Shown: positions 18,680 to 29,268, numbered from the stretch's first letter. The stretch is DNA of 64,000 nt from Nocardia spumae (GCF_020733635.1 NZ_JAJFZL010000001.1:6758001-6822000); one strand, 5' to 3'. Program-made: numbers and translations. The notes: a model not told the origin generated them from the letters alone.

Positions 18680-19410
18680 AACGTCATCCCCACTGCCGCG
18701 AGCGAAGTCTGCAGATCACGCACATCGTGGTGATCCCAGTCCCGCTCCCATCCCGATACCGCGAGCAGGCCGGCGAGAACACCGGCGGTGAAACCCCAGA
18801 CGAGCATGCCATCCACCGCGAAGGCGGGACCCATATACCCCAGCGGATGGCGTACGACGAACCGGTTGGCCGGGTCGATCAGGTCCGCCAGCGGCACCCG
18901 GACCACCCGAGCGGCCTCGGTCTCACTGACCACCCGGACCTCCCCCGGAGTCCGCCAGTAGGCGACCACGGGCGTCACGTCGAACCGCGAGGGCGGGACG
19001 AAGATCTTGGGCAGCACCGCGAACGGTTCCACCCCACCGGGCTCGAGGCCGGTCTCCTCTCGGGCCTCGCGCAGCGCGGTACCGATCGGTCCCTCGTCAC
19101 CCGGTTCCACTCCGCCGCCGGGGAAGGCCACCTGGCCCCGATGCTGGCGCAGCGTCGCGGCGCGCTGGGTCAGCAGCACATCGGCATCGCCGGGCAGGCC
19201 GCCGCGGGCCGCCGGATCGGCATCGGGCGACCCGCCGAACAACACGAGAACCGCGGCCTCCCGGGGCCGCAGCGCGGCGGAGGCCAGAGCGGCGGCGGTG
19301 CGGTGGATGACCTGATTGACACCCCTCGGATCGGCAGGCTCGTGTTCGGCCACCCCGCGCAACCACTCCGGAATATCGTCGGCGATCAGCACCTGTTCAG
19401 CACCGCTCAC
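18676..19410 (-). CDS. NUDIX hydrolase, CoA-pyrophosphatase type
   Basis: 244 residues. The NUDIX box is intact (GVEPGD, then E, then REAREETGL), and the upstream LTQRAATLRQHRGQVAFPGG matches the UPF0035 signature found in CoA diphosphatases such as NudL. Likely cuts CoA or its derivatives to 4'-phosphopantetheine and 3',5'-ADP. The GTG at 19410 overlaps the tlpA-like stop by 4 bases. Corresponds to Rv3672c. Confidence 0.9.
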   Translation of the reverse strand: MSGAEQVLIADDIPEWLRGVAEHEPADPRGVNQVIHRTAAALASAALRPREAAVLVLFGGSPDADPAARGGLPGDADVLLTQRAATLRQHRGQVAFPGGGVEPGDEGPIGTALREAREETGLEPGGVEPFAVLPKIFVPPSRFDVTPVVAYWRTPGEVRVVSETEAARVVRVPLADLIDPANRFVVRHPLGYMGPAFAVDGMLVWGFTAGVLAGLLAVSGWERDWDHHDVRDLQTSLAAVGMTL

Positions 19411-20057
19411 GAGGTGGCTCCCAGCCCCGCGGTGACCGCGGCGGCGATGTCGTCGGCGGATTCGAACGGCCGCTGCACCAGCACCTTGGCGATCGATCCG
19501 TCGGCGCGAACGAGCACCGAAATCGGGAGGACCGGCGGGACGTTCAGCACCGCGCGCACCTTTCCGTCGCCGTCCTGCACGCCGGGCAGGTGTACACCGA
19601 GATCGCGGAGGCGGGCCAGGGCCTTGCCCTCATCGGGGCTGCTGTGCACGGTCAGCACCGGCACCGCATCGGCCCGGGCCGCGTACTGCTGCAGGGCCGG
19701 CAGTTCGCGGGCGCACGGTTCACACCAGTAGGCCCACAGATTCAGCAGGGCCGGCCGGCCCGCCAAGGCCGCGGCCAGATCCATCGGCCGGCCGTCAGCC
19801 AGGCACTCGAGGGTGATCCCGGCCAGCGGTCCCGAGGCCGGGGCGGGCGGTTCCGTGCTCGGCTCCCCGGTCGGGCACGCGGCCAGGGCGGCGGCGGCGC
19901 GCTGGCCATCGGAGGCCGCCTGGGGGCCACCCTGCACCGCGGTTGCCGTCACCGACGGCGTGCTGTGCTCGCCACGCGGCCAGACAGCCACCGCCAGGGC
20001 CACCACTGCGATCAGAACTACGAATGCCCACCGCCATGCCGCGGGTATGGATCTCAC
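19407..20057 (-). CDS. TlpA-like membrane-anchored thioredoxin
   Basis: 216 residues: an N-terminal membrane anchor ([17 protein letters not shown]), a linker, and a thioredoxin fold with the redox-active pair in [19 protein letters not shown]; the cis-Pro region is [15 protein letters not shown]. Predicted to act outside the membrane in thiol reduction or cytochrome/disulfide homeostasis. The GTG at 20057 overlaps the nth stop by 4 bases; a longer open frame reads back into nth and is rejected. Corresponds to Rv3673c. Confidence 0.9.
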   Translation of the reverse strand: MRSIPAAWRWAFVVLIAVVALAVAVWPRGEHSTPSVTATAVQGGPQAASDGQRAAAALAACPTGEPSTEPPAPASGPLAGITLECLADGRPMDLAAALAGRPALLNLWAYWCEPCARELPALQQYAARADAVPVLTVHSSPDEGKALARLRDLGVHLPGVQDGDGKVRAVLNVPPVLPISVLVRADGSIAKVLVQRPFESADDIAAAVTAGLGATS

Positions 20058-20896
20058 CGGCCCACCAATTCGAGCAGATGCTCGGCCTCCGGCCCCTTCA
20101 CCAGCGCGGCGGCCGTCGTCGGCTCGGTGGGACCGATGCCGAACGACGGACAGTCCTTGGCCAGAATGCAGACGCCGCAGGCCGGCTTCCGGGCATGACA
20201 GACCCGGCGACCGTGGAAGATCACCCGGTGCGACAGCATCGTCCATTCCTTGCGTTCGATCAGCTCACCGACGGCGTGCTCGATCTTGACCGGATCGTCG
20301 GCGGTGGTCCACTGCCAGCGCTGTACGAGCCGGGAGAAGTGCGTATCGACGGTGATTCCCGGCACATCGAAGGCGTTGCCGAGGATGACATTGGCGGTCT
20401 TACGACCGATACCGGGCAACTTCACCAATTCGGCCAGAGTTCCCGGCAGCACACCGTCGTGCTGCTCCAGCAGTGCCTGCCCCAGCCCGATGAGCGAATT
20501 CGCCTTGTTGCGGAAAAATCCCGTGGGCCGGATGTATTCCTCGAGTTCGGTGCGGTCGGCCTCGGCGTAGCCCTTGGCATCGCGATACCGCGCGAATAGT
20601 GCCGGAGTTGTCTGATTTACCCGGACATCGGTGCACTGGGCGGAAAGGATTGTGGCGACGGCCAATTCGAGTGGAGTGGTGAAATCCAGTTCGCAGTGCG
20701 CATCGGGAAAGGCAACCGCCAGTGTCCGATTCATCCGGCGTGCACGGCGGACCAGGCCCAGACGGGTCTCTCCCGCGAAACGCGCGGCCGGTTTCGAGTT
20801 CGCGCGCGAAGATTTGGTCCCGGTCGAAGAACTCGATTCGACTTTTGTGACCGACGCCGCAGTGGTGGCCGTCGTGGCCGAGTTATGCCCGTTCAC
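20054..20896 (-). CDS. nth: Endonuclease III
   Basis: Base-excision repair glycosylase/AP lyase for oxidised pyrimidines. The helix-hairpin-helix is [13 protein letters not shown] with the catalytic Lys, the catalytic Asp is in [10 protein letters not shown], and the iron-sulfur ligands are spaced C-x6-C-x2-C-x5-C in [17 protein letters not shown]. From the GTG at 20896 the protein is 280 residues with a Ser/Thr-rich extension; family similarity begins only near [19 protein letters not shown], so a start further in remains possible. First gene of the nth-tlpA-nudix-marP run. Corresponds to Rv3674c. Confidence 0.94.
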   Translation of the reverse strand: MNGHNSATTATTAASVTKVESSSSTGTKSSRANSKPAARFAGETRLGLVRRARRMNRTLAVAFPDAHCELDFTTPLELAVATILSAQCTDVRVNQTTPALFARYRDAKGYAEADRTELEEYIRPTGFFRNKANSLIGLGQALLEQHDGVLPGTLAELVKLPGIGRKTANVILGNAFDVPGITVDTHFSRLVQRWQWTTADDPVKIEHAVGELIERKEWTMLSHRVIFHGRRVCHARKPACGVCILAKDCPSFGIGPTEPTTAAALVKGPEAEHLLELVGR

Positions 20897-21011
20897 GGCG
20901 CTGGATCTGGGTTCACGCACGCGTCCACCATACGGAACCGCACCGACGTGAGCGCGTTCGCGAACTCTTCCCGTGTTCCATCTGAGACCTTCTCCGTGTT
21001 TACTCACCCGT

Positions 21012-21251
21012 ATGCAAGGACTCGCTGTGGTGCTCTTCCCGGTGTTGTTGATGCTGTTCGCACTGTTGATGGAACGCGTCGAGAACCGGCTGCGCAAGCT
21101 GCTCGAACCGGGTGAAGAGGTCCAGCAATATCTGGACAGGGCCAGCAATGCCGAGGTCAACGAGCTCGCGAAATTGGGCGTACCGGCACACGCGGGCTCC
21201 GGCGGCCGCCGCCGCAACCGTGACGAATTGGACGTCGCCCAGGCCAGCTGA
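21012..21251 (+). CDS. Small single-span membrane protein, Rv3675-like
   Basis: 79 residues: an N-terminal hydrophobic helix ([20 protein letters not shown]) followed by a charged stretch [31 protein letters not shown] that could be a coiled coil, and a basic tail. The ATG at 21012 places the helix at the N-terminus; a start 13 codons earlier adds a segment with no obvious role. It lies divergent from nth and upstream of crp, as Rv3675 does. No function is known. Confidence 0.7.
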   Translation: MQGLAVVLFPVLLMLFALLMERVENRLRKLLEPGEEVQQYLDRASNAEVNELAKLGVPAHAGSGGRRRNRDELDVAQAS

Positions 21252-21331
21252 GCCGGTACCGCCGCCGACCGGCGGATATCCGGACCCGGGAACTTTTCGC
21301 GGCACCGCGCCCGTTCACAAACCGCACGTTA

Positions 21332-21347
21332 CGTGGTGTCTGTCACT
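21332..21347 (+). promoter_or_regulatory. Possible CRP autoregulatory site
   Basis: CGTGGTGTCTGTCACT keeps seven of the ten defined bases of TGTGA-N6-TCACA. It lies about 20 bases upstream of a TAGACT -10-like element (21367-21372) in front of crp, where autoregulation is usual for this family. The match is imperfect. Confidence 0.3.
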
Positions 21348-21500
21348 ACGCTGCGCGGATGGCAAGTAGACTGCACTGTCGGCCGAAAGCTTCGGTCCAG
21401 AGCTGTGGCGATAGCGACGAGCCAGGCGGCAGTCTGCGTAACACGTAGGAGCCCGCTGACGCCGCAGTAAGCACCGTCAATTCCCATAAGGAGCACATTC

Positions 21501-22175
21501 GTGGACGAGGCCCTCGCCAGAGCAGGCATCTTCCAAGGCGTCGAGCCCACCGCGGTGGCTGCTCTCGCCAAACAGCTTCAGCCCGTGGATTTCCCCCGCG
21601 GCCATGTCATCTTCAATGAGGGCGAGCCCGGCGATCGGCTGTACATCATCACATCGGGCAAGGTGAAGATCGGCCGTCGGTCCCCGGACGGGCGCGAGAA
21701 TCTGCTGACCATCATGGGTCCGTCGGATATGTTCGGCGAGCTGTCGATCTTCGACCCGGGTCCGCGTACGTCCACGGCCACCACGGTGACCGAGGTGCGG
21801 GCGGTGACCATGGATCGCGATGCGCTGAAGGCGTGGATCGATCAGCGCCCGGAGATCGCCGAACAGTTGCTGCGGGTGCTCGCCCGCCGCTTGCGGCGCA
21901 CCAACAACAACCTGGCCGATCTGATCTTCACCGACGTCCCCGGCCGTGTCGCCAAGGCGCTGCTGCAACTCGCACAGCGGTTCGGCACACAGGAGGCGGG
22001 TGCGCTCCGGGTGACGCACGACCTCACTCAGGAGGAGATCGCCCAGCTGGTCGGCGCCTCGCGCGAGACGGTGAACAAGGCCCTGGCCGACTTCGCCCAT
22101 CGCGGTTGGCTCCGGCTCGAGGGCAAGAGCGTCCTGATCTCCGATTCGGAGCGTCTGGCTCGCCGAGCGCGGTAG
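21501..22175 (+). CDS. crp: CRP/GlxR-family cAMP-responsive regulator
   Basis: 224 residues. The cyclic-nucleotide-binding domain (about 10-120) has the phosphate-binding cassette [19 protein letters not shown], and the C-terminal winged helix contains [30 protein letters not shown]. The GTG at 21501 has an AAGGAG ribosome binding site 8 bases upstream. The orthologue Rv3676 (and corynebacterial GlxR) is a global regulator binding TGTGA-N6-TCACA, which occurs exactly once that I noticed, at 11,207, in front of the predicted Ms1 RNA. Confidence 0.96.
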   Translation: MDEALARAGIFQGVEPTAVAALAKQLQPVDFPRGHVIFNEGEPGDRLYIITSGKVKIGRRSPDGRENLLTIMGPSDMFGELSIFDPGPRTSTATTVTEVRAVTMDRDALKAWIDQRPEIAEQLLRVLARRLRRTNNNLADLIFTDVPGRVAKALLQLAQRFGTQEAGALRVTHDLTQEEIAQLVGASRETVNKALADFAHRGWLRLEGKSVLISDSERLARRAR

Positions 22176-22205
22176 GGATCTCCCACCGCGCTTCGGCGCA
22201 TCCGG

Positions 22206-22997
22206 CTAGTTCCGGCCCCGCAGGTAGGCCAGCTGCGCCTGGACCGAACTGCGCGCGGCCGGCCACAGTCGTTTGTCCACATCGGCGTAGACGCGGGCCA
22301 CGACCTTCATCGGCGACGCGTCCGCGCCCAGCTCGCGCAGTGCTGCCCGGACCTGCTCCAAGCGCTGCTGCCGGTGCTGGATGTAGTAGTTGATCACCGG
22401 TTCGGCCTGGGGGTGATCGGGGCCGTGTGCCGGTAGCAGGGCACGGCCCGGGGCCAGCTCGGCGAGCCGGTCCAGGGAGGCGAGATAGTCGCCGAGGGCG
22501 TCGTCGCGCGATTCCAGGACGGTGGTGCCGCTGCCGAGCACGGTGTCGCCGGTGACGATCGCGTCGTCGAGCAGGACACTCACCGAATCCCGGGTATGGC
22601 CCGGTGTGCCGATCACGGTGAGACGTAATCCGGCGGCCTCCACGATCTCACCGTCGGCCAGCGGATCCGAGGAGCCGGACACATATCCGGGGTCCATCGC
22701 CCGCACCGGCGTTCCGGTGAGTTTCACCAGCCGTTCGATACCACCGGTGTGGTCGTGATGGTGGTGGGTGATCAGCGTCAGCGCGATATTTCCGCCCGTC
22801 TCCCTGGCGATCGCCTCACTGTGTGCCTTGTCCTTCGGCCCCGGATCGATCACCACGCAGTCGGATCGACCCGGGACACGCAGAATCCAGGTGTTGGTGC
22901 CCTCGAGCGTCATCTGGTTCGGATTGTCGGCCAGCAGTACCGACGCGGTCTCGGTGACCGGTCGCAGCTGCCCGTACGCGGGATGACTCGGAGTCAT
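22206..22997 (-). CDS. MBL-fold metallo-hydrolase, LACTB2-like
   Basis: 263 residues with the metal-binding signature in LTLITHHHHDHTGGIERL, then TPGHTRDSVSVLL, the bridging Asp in DAIVTGDTVLGSGTTVL and the late His in LLPAHGPDHPQ. The C-terminal helical part resembles beta-lactamase-like 2 (RNase) proteins. The ATG at 22997 has GGAGCAG upstream and excludes a basic leader encoded in the longer frame. Codirectional with ridA. Corresponds to Rv3677c. Confidence 0.88.
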   Translation of the reverse strand: MTPSHPAYGQLRPVTETASVLLADNPNQMTLEGTNTWILRVPGRSDCVVIDPGPKDKAHSEAIARETGGNIALTLITHHHHDHTGGIERLVKLTGTPVRAMDPGYVSGSSDPLADGEIVEAAGLRLTVIGTPGHTRDSVSVLLDDAIVTGDTVLGSGTTVLESRDDALGDYLASLDRLAELAPGRALLPAHGPDHPQAEPVINYYIQHRQQRLEQVRAALRELGADASPMKVVARVYADVDKRLWPAARSSVQAQLAYLRGRN

Positions 22998-23097
22998 GAG
23001 TGCTGCTCCGCCTCTCCGCGACGTGTACTTGCGCAATCAGCTGCCACCTCCGGTAATCCGGATATGACGGTCAAGCGGCCATCAGTCATCTCCCCAT

Positions 23098-23568
23098 TCA
23101 ACCCCGAATCTCGGCGATGAGCTCGACCTCGACCGGAGTTCCCTTCGGCAGCTCGGCGACCCCGACCGCCGAGCGCGCGTGCACCCCGGCGGTGCCGAAA
23201 ACCTCGCCCAGCAGCTCGGACGCGCCGTTGATCACCAGTGGCTGATCGGTGAAACCCGGTGCGGAGGCGACGAAGCCGACCACCTTGACGATCTGCACCA
23301 CCGCGTCGAGGCCGACCAGATCGTGCACGGCGGCCAGCGCGTTCAGCGCGCACAGTCCGGCGGCCCGCGCGGCCTCCTCGATTCCCACGTCCGCGCCGAC
23401 CTTGCCGGTCGCCGACAGCGCACCGTCCACGAACGGCAACTGACCGGCGGTGTAGACCATCGAACCGGAACGGATCGCCGGAATGTAGGCGCCCGCCGGA
23501 GCCGCGACCGGCGGCAGGGTCAGCCCGAGCCGGTCGAGATTGGCGCGCCAGCCGGTGCCCGCCGTCAC
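23098..23568 (-). CDS. RidA-family protein
   Basis: 156 residues of the YjgF/YER057c/UK114 fold, some members of which deaminate reactive enamine/imine intermediates. Recognisable blocks are SGSMVYTAGQLPFVDG, AARAAGLCALNALAAVHDLVGL and SAVGVAELPKGTPVEVELIAE. It lacks the Arg of the IRTSVG-type RidA motif at an obvious position, so it belongs to an Rid subgroup rather than classic RidA. The GTG at 23568 overlaps the DUF4177 stop by 4 bases. Corresponds to Rv3678c. Confidence 0.87.
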   Translation of the reverse strand: MTAGTGWRANLDRLGLTLPPVAAPAGAYIPAIRSGSMVYTAGQLPFVDGALSATGKVGADVGIEEAARAAGLCALNALAAVHDLVGLDAVVQIVKVVGFVASAPGFTDQPLVINGASELLGEVFGTAGVHARSAVGVAELPKGTPVEVELIAEIRG

Positions 23569-23729
23569 TGCTTGGGCCGCTTCAGGTATGCCACGTGCTG
23601 TTCGCCGGTCGGCCCCGGCAGCACCGTGACCAGCTCCCAGCCGTCGGCACCCCACTGATCCAGAATCTGTTTGGTCGCATGCGTCAACAGCGGCACCGTC
23701 GCGTATTCCCAGACCGTCACATCGCTCAT
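23565..23729 (-). CDS. DUF4177 small protein
   Basis: 54 residues with the compact pattern VWEYATVPLLTHATKQILDQWGADGWELVTVLPG, typical of DUF4177. It is coupled to the ridA-like gene by a 4-base overlap. The ATG at 23729 is preferred to an ATG ten codons earlier because the family begins at MSDVTVWEY. Corresponds to the small gene Rv3678A. Function unknown. Confidence 0.82.
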   Translation of the reverse strand: MSDVTVWEYATVPLLTHATKQILDQWGADGWELVTVLPGPTGEQHVAYLKRPKQ

Positions 23730-23904
23730 GTCGCAGAAGCGTACTGGTGCGGATGCCACCGGGACCGTGCGGCCGAGGGACTCGCCCGCCCCCGGATGAC
23801 GGCGATCAGCACAATTCGGGCCCGGACGGAAGTCCGCTGTGTCGTACCAGACAGTAGGCCGATCCTCTGGTCGCTGTTTCGTAACGGGTTATAGGCTCGC
23901 GAGC

Positions 23905-24942
23905 GTGGGAGTACCGACAGCAGTACCCGTTTCGCAAGAGCCGGGACTGAAATTAGGGTGGCCGGACCGGGCCGACAAAGCGCGGCTGCATTATGTGTCC
24001 GGCAAGGGTGGGACCGGAAAATCTACGGTCGCAGGCGCTTTGGCGCTCGCTTTGGCCGCCGGTGGCCGCCGGGTACTGCTGGTCGAGGTGGAGGGCCGCC
24101 AGTCGATTGCCCAATTGTTCGATCTGCCCCCGCTGCCGCCCACCGAAACCAAGATCGCGACCGCCGACGGCGGCGGCGAGGTGATGGCGCTGGCGCTCGA
24201 TATCGAGCACGCCTTCCTCGAGTATCTCGACATGTTCTACAACCTCGGCTTCGCGGGCCGGGCGATGCGCCGGATGGGTGCCATCGAATTCGTCACCACG
24301 ATCGCGCCGGGTCTGCGAGATGTGATCCTCACCGGCAAGATCAAGGAATGCGCGGTCCGCACCGATAGATCCGGGCGCACCGTCTACGACGAGATCGTGA
24401 TCGACGCGCCGCCGACCGGCCGGATCGCCGGATTTCTCGACGTCACCAAGGCCATGGCCGAGGTCGCCAAGGGCGGCCCCATCGCGGGCCAGGCCGAGGG
24501 GGTGGCCGCGCTGCTGCATTCCGAGCAGACCATCGTCCATCTGGTGACCCTGCTCGAGGCGCTGCCGGTCCAGGAGACCGCGGACGCGATCGCGGAATTG
24601 ACCGAATCCGACTTCCGCATCGGAACCGTCATCGTCAACCGCGCCACCGAGGGATTCCTCCCCGCCCCCGTGCGCGCCCGGGTCGCCAACGGCGAGCTGG
24701 ATCCGGCCACGGTCCGCGCCGGCCTGGCCGAGGCCGGGATCACCCTGGACGACAACGACTTCCAGGGCCTGATCCGGGAAGCGGTGGAGCATTCGGCCAC
24801 CCTGCAGGCACAGGACGACAGCTCCGCGGAACTGGCGAAGGTCGATATCAGCAGGCTGTATCTGCCCGCCCTGCCCGACGGAATGGATCTGGGCGGGCTG
24901 TACGAATTGGCCGAACATCTGAGCGCGCAGGGAGTCCGCTGA
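23905..24942 (+). CDS. ArsA/GET3-like ATPase, first of a pair
   Basis: 345-residue SIMIBI-class ATPase. The deviant Walker A is [24 protein letters not shown], and the Walker B-like region is [20 protein letters not shown]. The GTG at 23905 gives a short leader before the P-loop and lies 10 bases after TTATAG, a plausible -10 box. Actinobacteria carry this as a pair with the next gene (Rv3679-Rv3680); the arsenic-metal cysteines of true ArsA are absent, so an anion pump is unlikely. The pair may work as a heterodimer; this is inferred from coupling. Confidence 0.9.
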   Translation: MGVPTAVPVSQEPGLKLGWPDRADKARLHYVSGKGGTGKSTVAGALALALAAGGRRVLLVEVEGRQSIAQLFDLPPLPPTETKIATADGGGEVMALALDIEHAFLEYLDMFYNLGFAGRAMRRMGAIEFVTTIAPGLRDVILTGKIKECAVRTDRSGRTVYDEIVIDAPPTGRIAGFLDVTKAMAEVAKGGPIAGQAEGVAALLHSEQTIVHLVTLLEALPVQETADAIAELTESDFRIGTVIVNRATEGFLPAPVRARVANGELDPATVRAGLAEAGITLDDNDFQGLIREAVEHSATLQAQDDSSAELAKVDISRLYLPALPDGMDLGGLYELAEHLSAQGVR

Positions 24943-26144
24943 TGAGTCATCCGAGCGCGCTGGTTCCTCCCGCCACCCCGGAACTGGATATCGAGGCGAT
25001 CATCGCCGATCCGACGGCCCGGGTCGTGGTGTGCTGCGGCTCCGGCGGGGTCGGTAAGACCACCACCGCGGCGGCACTCGCACTGCGCGCGGCCGAACAG
25101 GGCCGCAAGGTCGTCGTACTCACCATCGATCCAGCGCGGCGGCTGGCGCAGTCGCTCGGGGTCAGCGACCTCGGCAACGCCCCGCAACGGGTGCAACTGC
25201 CCGAGACGGCCAGGGGCGAACTGTTCGCCATGATGCTGAACATGCGGCGCACCTTCGACGAGATGGTGCTCGAGCACACCAGCCCGGACAAGGCCGAGCA
25301 GATCTTCGCCAACCCCTTCTATCAAACGGTCGCCTCGTCCTTCGGTGGAACACAGGAGTACATGGCGATGGAGAAACTGGGGCAACTGGTCGCCAAGCGG
25401 GACTGGGATCTGGTCGTCGTGGACACGCCCCCGTCGCGCAATGCGCTGGATTTCCTCGACGCGCCCAAACGGCTGGGCAATTTTCTCAACGGCCGGATGA
25501 TCCGGGTCATCATGGCGCCCGGGCGCGGTGTCGGCCGCTTCGTGACGGGCGCGATGAGCCTGGCCGTGCGCGGGGTGTCGACGATCGTGGGCGGGCAGAT
25601 GCTCAAGGACGCCTCGCTGTTCCTGCAGTCACTGGAATCGATGTTCGGCGGCTTCCAGGACCGCGCTGAGCGCACGTACGCCATGCTCTCGCGGCCCGGC
25701 ACCCATTTCCTCGTGGTCGCGGCCGCGGAGCCGGATGCGCTGCGGGAGGCGTCGTTCTTCGTGGATCGACTGTCCACGGACAAGATGCCGCTGGCCGGGC
25801 TGGTGCTCAATCGCACCCATCCGGTGCTGTGCGCGCTGTCGCCGGCCCAGGCGACCGCCGGTGCGGACCGGCTCAGCGCCGGGGCGGGCAGTGGTGCCGA
25901 CGGCACCGCGGCGGAGACCACCGCGGCCGACGCCGCCACCGACCCCGCGACCCTGACCGCCGATATCCTGCGTATCCACGCCCATCGCGCGGTCACCGCC
26001 CAACGCGAACAGCATCTTCTGCACCGCTTCACCGGCGCTCATCCGCGGGTCCCGATCGTCACGGTCACCGCATTGCCGTACGAAGTATCCGATCTGGACG
26101 CGTTGCGCGCGGTCGGCGACCAACTCGCCGGATCTCCCGCCTGA
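24942..26144 (+). CDS. ArsA/GET3-like ATPase, second of a pair
   Basis: 400 residues. Walker A reads [22 protein letters not shown], and [21 protein letters not shown] is the Walker B-like region. An Ala/Thr/Asp-rich insert (about residues 302-330) separates the core from the last strand. The start overlaps the stop of the partner by one base (TGATG), so the two are co-translated. A hairpin terminator follows. Corresponds to Rv3680. Confidence 0.9.
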   Translation: MSHPSALVPPATPELDIEAIIADPTARVVVCCGSGGVGKTTTAAALALRAAEQGRKVVVLTIDPARRLAQSLGVSDLGNAPQRVQLPETARGELFAMMLNMRRTFDEMVLEHTSPDKAEQIFANPFYQTVASSFGGTQEYMAMEKLGQLVAKRDWDLVVVDTPPSRNALDFLDAPKRLGNFLNGRMIRVIMAPGRGVGRFVTGAMSLAVRGVSTIVGGQMLKDASLFLQSLESMFGGFQDRAERTYAMLSRPGTHFLVVAAAEPDALREASFFVDRLSTDKMPLAGLVLNRTHPVLCALSPAQATAGADRLSAGAGSGADGTAAETTAADAATDPATLTADILRIHAHRAVTAQREQHLLHRFTGAHPRVPIVTVTALPYEVSDLDALRAVGDQLAGSPA

Positions 26145-26228
26145 TTTCGTTCATTCCCCGATTCCGGTCCCTACCGGTGTCCGGCACCCGGACGTGCGGC
26201 CCCGATTCCGCACGTCACCGGCCGAAAA

Positions 26229-26260
26229 CGGTCCGAGCCCGCAATCGCGGGCTCGGACCG
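26229..26260. terminator. Bidirectional terminator between arsA-like pair and whiB4
   Basis: Perfect 14-bp stem (26229-26242 with 26247-26260) with a four-base loop, placed between two converging genes. Confidence 0.8.
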
Positions 26261-26273
26261 ATGGGTTCGTCGA

Positions 26274-26597
26274 CTACATCGCGACCTTCTGCTGACGCTG
26301 CAGGCGGAAGAACTCCGCCCAGGAGGTCACCTCGGGATGCTGCTTGAGCAGCGCACGCCGCTGCCGCTCGGTCATCCCGCCCCACACACCGAATTCCACC
26401 CGATTGTCCAAGGCGTCGGCACCGCACTCCATGAGCACTGGGCAATGCCGGCAGATGGTGGCCGCCTTGCGCTGGGCGGCACCACGGACGAACAACTGGT
26501 CGGGATCCACTTCCTTGCATCGGGCCTGGGACACCCAGGCGATTCTCGCTTCGGCCTGCTCCACGTCCAATCGAGCGATGGGGGTAGTCATGTGCAT
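26274..26597 (-). CDS. whiB4: WhiB-family iron-sulfur transcription factor, WhiB4-like
   Basis: 107 residues. The four cluster-binding cysteines are at ARCKE, ICRHCPV (two) and MECGAD, and the WhiB signature GVWGGMTERQRRALLKQHPEV follows, with a basic C-terminal tail. In mycobacteria WhiB4 is a redox-sensing regulator. The ATG at 26597 is 7 bases after AGGGG; an ATG two codons later is too far from it. The gene order with the ArsA-like pair and the penicillin-binding protein fits Rv3681c. Confidence 0.93.
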   Translation of the reverse strand: MHMTTPIARLDVEQAEARIAWVSQARCKEVDPDQLFVRGAAQRKAATICRHCPVLMECGADALDNRVEFGVWGGMTERQRRALLKQHPEVTSWAEFFRLQRQQKVAM

Positions 26598-26879
26598 TTG
26601 GTGTGCCCCTTTGCAGTCCGAACACCGGGTCAACGGCGCTCCGGAATCGCGTGCAGCCCACAGCAACCCAAACCCCGCTGCGCTCCGCACCACATTCCAC
26701 TTTGAGTGTTAGCTCTATCACACTGAGTTCTCAATCTAGGTAAAGGTATGGGGCGAGCGCAAGACCGTGCCCGGATTTTCTGGTACGCCCGTCCCTGCGG
26801 GGTGGTTGTGACCTGCCCCCATGGCGCGCCGCCGACCGCGCACCGCGCATGTGACGGCGGGCCAATTAGGCTGGGGCGC

Positions 26880-29249
26880 GTGCCGATCTCACAAACGCTC
26901 GCGAGGCTCGCCGGCGCCTGCGTCCTAGCGGCCGTACTCGTCGCCGGATTGTTGTTCCCACTCGCCGGCGGCTTCGGGTACATGTCGAACCGCGCCGCCG
27001 ATGCCGTGGACAACGTTTCCTCGGAATTGGTGGAGGGCACCGCACCCGCGGTGTCGACGATGGTCGACGCCACCGGAGCCCCCATCGCCTGGCTCTACGA
27101 GCAGAGACGTTTCGAGGTCCCGAGCGACAAGATCGCCAACGACATGAAGCTGTCGATCGTCTCCATCGAGGACAAGCGTTTCGCCGAACACGGCGGCGTC
27201 GACTGGCAGGGCACGCTGCGAGCCTTTCTGACCAACACGTCCAGCGGTGAGGTCCAGCAGGGCGCCTCGACCATCGACCAGCAGTACGTGAAGAACTTCC
27301 AATTGCTGGTGGTCGCCAAGACCGATGCCGAACGCCGCGCCGCGATCGAGACCACCCCCGCCCGTAAGCTGCGCGAAATTCGCATGGCGCTGACCCTGGA
27401 GAAAGAACTCACCAAGGACGAGATCCTGACCCGGTATCTGAACCTGGTGCCGTTCGGCAACGGTTCGTACGGAATTCAGGATGCCGCCCAGACCTATTTC
27501 GGCGTCGACGCCAAGGATTTGAAGGTCGGCCAGGCGGCGATGCTGGCCGGTATGGTCCAGTCCAGCTCGAAGCTGAATCCCTACACCAATCCGAGGGGCG
27601 TGCTGGAGCGGCGCAATACCGTCCTCGACACCCTGATCCAGAACATTCCCAGCCGGGCCGAGGAATTCCGGGCCGCCAAGCAGCAGCCGCTGGATGTGCT
27701 GCCCGAGCCGAAGGGCCTGCCGCGCGGCTGCATCGCCGCGGGTGATCGCGGGTATTTCTGTGATTACGCGCTGCAATATCTGGCCAATGCCGGAATCAGC
27801 AAGGATCAGATCGACAAGGGCGGGTATCTGATCCGCACCACACTGGATCCGACGGTCCAGAACTCGGTCAAGGCCGCGGTGAATCAGGTGACCGACCCGA
27901 ACCTGGAAGATATCGCCGAGGTCATGAGCATCATCGCTCCCGGCCAGGACTCCCATCACATTCTGGCGATGACCTCGAGCCGCACCTACGGCCTGGATCA
28001 GGGCGCGCATCAAACCGTGCAGCCGCAGCCGTATTCGATGGTCGGTGACGGCGCGGGCTCGATTTTCAAGATCTTCACCACGGCCGCGGCGATGGAGAAG
28101 GGGCTCGGCACCAGCGCACAACTGGATGTGCCGTCGTTCTTCGCGGCCAAGGGTATGGGTAACGGTGGTGCGGCCGGCTGTCCACCGGCCACCTATTGCG
28201 TGAAGAACGCCGGAAATTACCGATCGCCGATGTCGGTGACCGAGGCGCTCGCACAATCGCCGAATACGGCGTTCGTGAAGTTGATCCAGGACGTCGGCGT
28301 GACCCCGACCGTCGACATGGCGATCCGGCTGGGAATGCGCTCCTACGCCGACGCGGGCACCTCCGGCCACGGCAATCAGAGCCTGGCCGACATGATCAAG
28401 CAGCAGAATCTGGGCTCGTTCACACTGGGCCCGGTCGCGATCAACCCGCTGGAGCTGTCCAATGTCGCGGCGACGATCGCATCCGGCGGGAAATGGTGCC
28501 CGCCCTCGCCGATCGCCGAGGTGATCGACCGCGACGGTAAGCAGGTTCCGCTCACCCAGCAGGCCTGTGAGCAGGTTGTCGAACCGGGGCTGGCCAATAC
28601 CCTGGCCAACGCGCTGAGCCAGGACGCCATCGGCGGCACCGCGGCCGGATCGGCCCGTGCGGCCGGCTGGAACGTTCCGGTCTCGGCGAAAACGGGAACC
28701 ACCGAAACGCACCGTTCCTCGGCCTTCCTCGGATTCACCAATTCGATGGCCGGCGCCGGCTACATCTACGGTGACTCCCCCACCCCCGGCGAGATCTGCT
28801 CGTTCCCGCTGCGCAGCTGCGGTGACGGCAATCTCTACGGCGGTAACGAGCCGGCGCGCAGCTGGTTCAGCGGTATCAAACCGGCGCTCGACAAATTCCC
28901 GCCCGCGGTGCTGCCACCGCCGGACGACAAATACGTGCGCGGTTCGAACAACGCGCAGATCCCGGATGTGAACAACATGTCCGAAGCCGAGGCCCGGTCG
29001 GTGCTCATCGGCGCGGGATTCCAGGTATCGCTGGTGACCTCACCCGGCTCGGCCGCCAAGGGCACGGTCACCGGGACGACACCGAACGGCTCGGCGATCC
29101 CCGGATCGGTGATCACGGTATTCGTCAGCGACGGCACGCAGCGCGAGATACCGCGCCCCGGCCCGGCCGCGCCACCGCCGGGTCTGCCGGGGCTGCCCGG
29201 AATACCGGTGCCGCGACTGCCACCCATCCCGATACCGCTGCCGCGGTAG
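26880..29249 (+). CDS. ponA2: Bifunctional class A penicillin-binding protein, PonA2-like
   Basis: 789 residues: an N-terminal membrane anchor, a glycosyltransferase domain with IVSIEDKRFAEHGGVDW (catalytic Glu), QGASTIDQQYVKN and LTRYLNLVPFGNGSYGI, a transpeptidase domain with the active Ser in GSIFKIF (near residue 394), SPN and the KTG box in AKTGTTETHR, a PASTA domain near residues 695-760, and a Pro/Gly-rich tail. It polymerises and cross-links peptidoglycan. The GTG at 26880 follows TTAGGCT by seven bases, suggesting a leaderless transcript. Corresponds to Rv3682. Confidence 0.94.
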   Translation: MPISQTLARLAGACVLAAVLVAGLLFPLAGGFGYMSNRAADAVDNVSSELVEGTAPAVSTMVDATGAPIAWLYEQRRFEVPSDKIANDMKLSIVSIEDKRFAEHGGVDWQGTLRAFLTNTSSGEVQQGASTIDQQYVKNFQLLVVAKTDAERRAAIETTPARKLREIRMALTLEKELTKDEILTRYLNLVPFGNGSYGIQDAAQTYFGVDAKDLKVGQAAMLAGMVQSSSKLNPYTNPRGVLERRNTVLDTLIQNIPSRAEEFRAAKQQPLDVLPEPKGLPRGCIAAGDRGYFCDYALQYLANAGISKDQIDKGGYLIRTTLDPTVQNSVKAAVNQVTDPNLEDIAEVMSIIAPGQDSHHILAMTSSRTYGLDQGAHQTVQPQPYSMVGDGAGSIFKIFTTAAAMEKGLGTSAQLDVPSFFAAKGMGNGGAAGCPPATYCVKNAGNYRSPMSVTEALAQSPNTAFVKLIQDVGVTPTVDMAIRLGMRSYADAGTSGHGNQSLADMIKQQNLGSFTLGPVAINPLELSNVAATIASGGKWCPPSPIAEVIDRDGKQVPLTQQACEQVVEPGLANTLANALSQDAIGGTAAGSARAAGWNVPVSAKTGTTETHRSSAFLGFTNSMAGAGYIYGDSPTPGEICSFPLRSCGDGNLYGGNEPARSWFSGIKPALDKFPPAVLPPPDDKYVRGSNNAQIPDVNNMSEAEARSVLIGAGFQVSLVTSPGSAAKGTVTGTTPNGSAIPGSVITVFVSDGTQREIPRPGPAAPPPGLPGLPGIPVPRLPPIPIPLPR

Positions 29250-29268
29250 CGACGTACCGCGGCGACGA

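Noticed and set aside
23905..26144. Arsenite efflux system
   Set aside because: Although the ATPases are ArsA-like, there is no ArsB, ArsR or metal-binding cysteine set; the pair is a conserved actinobacterial core feature.
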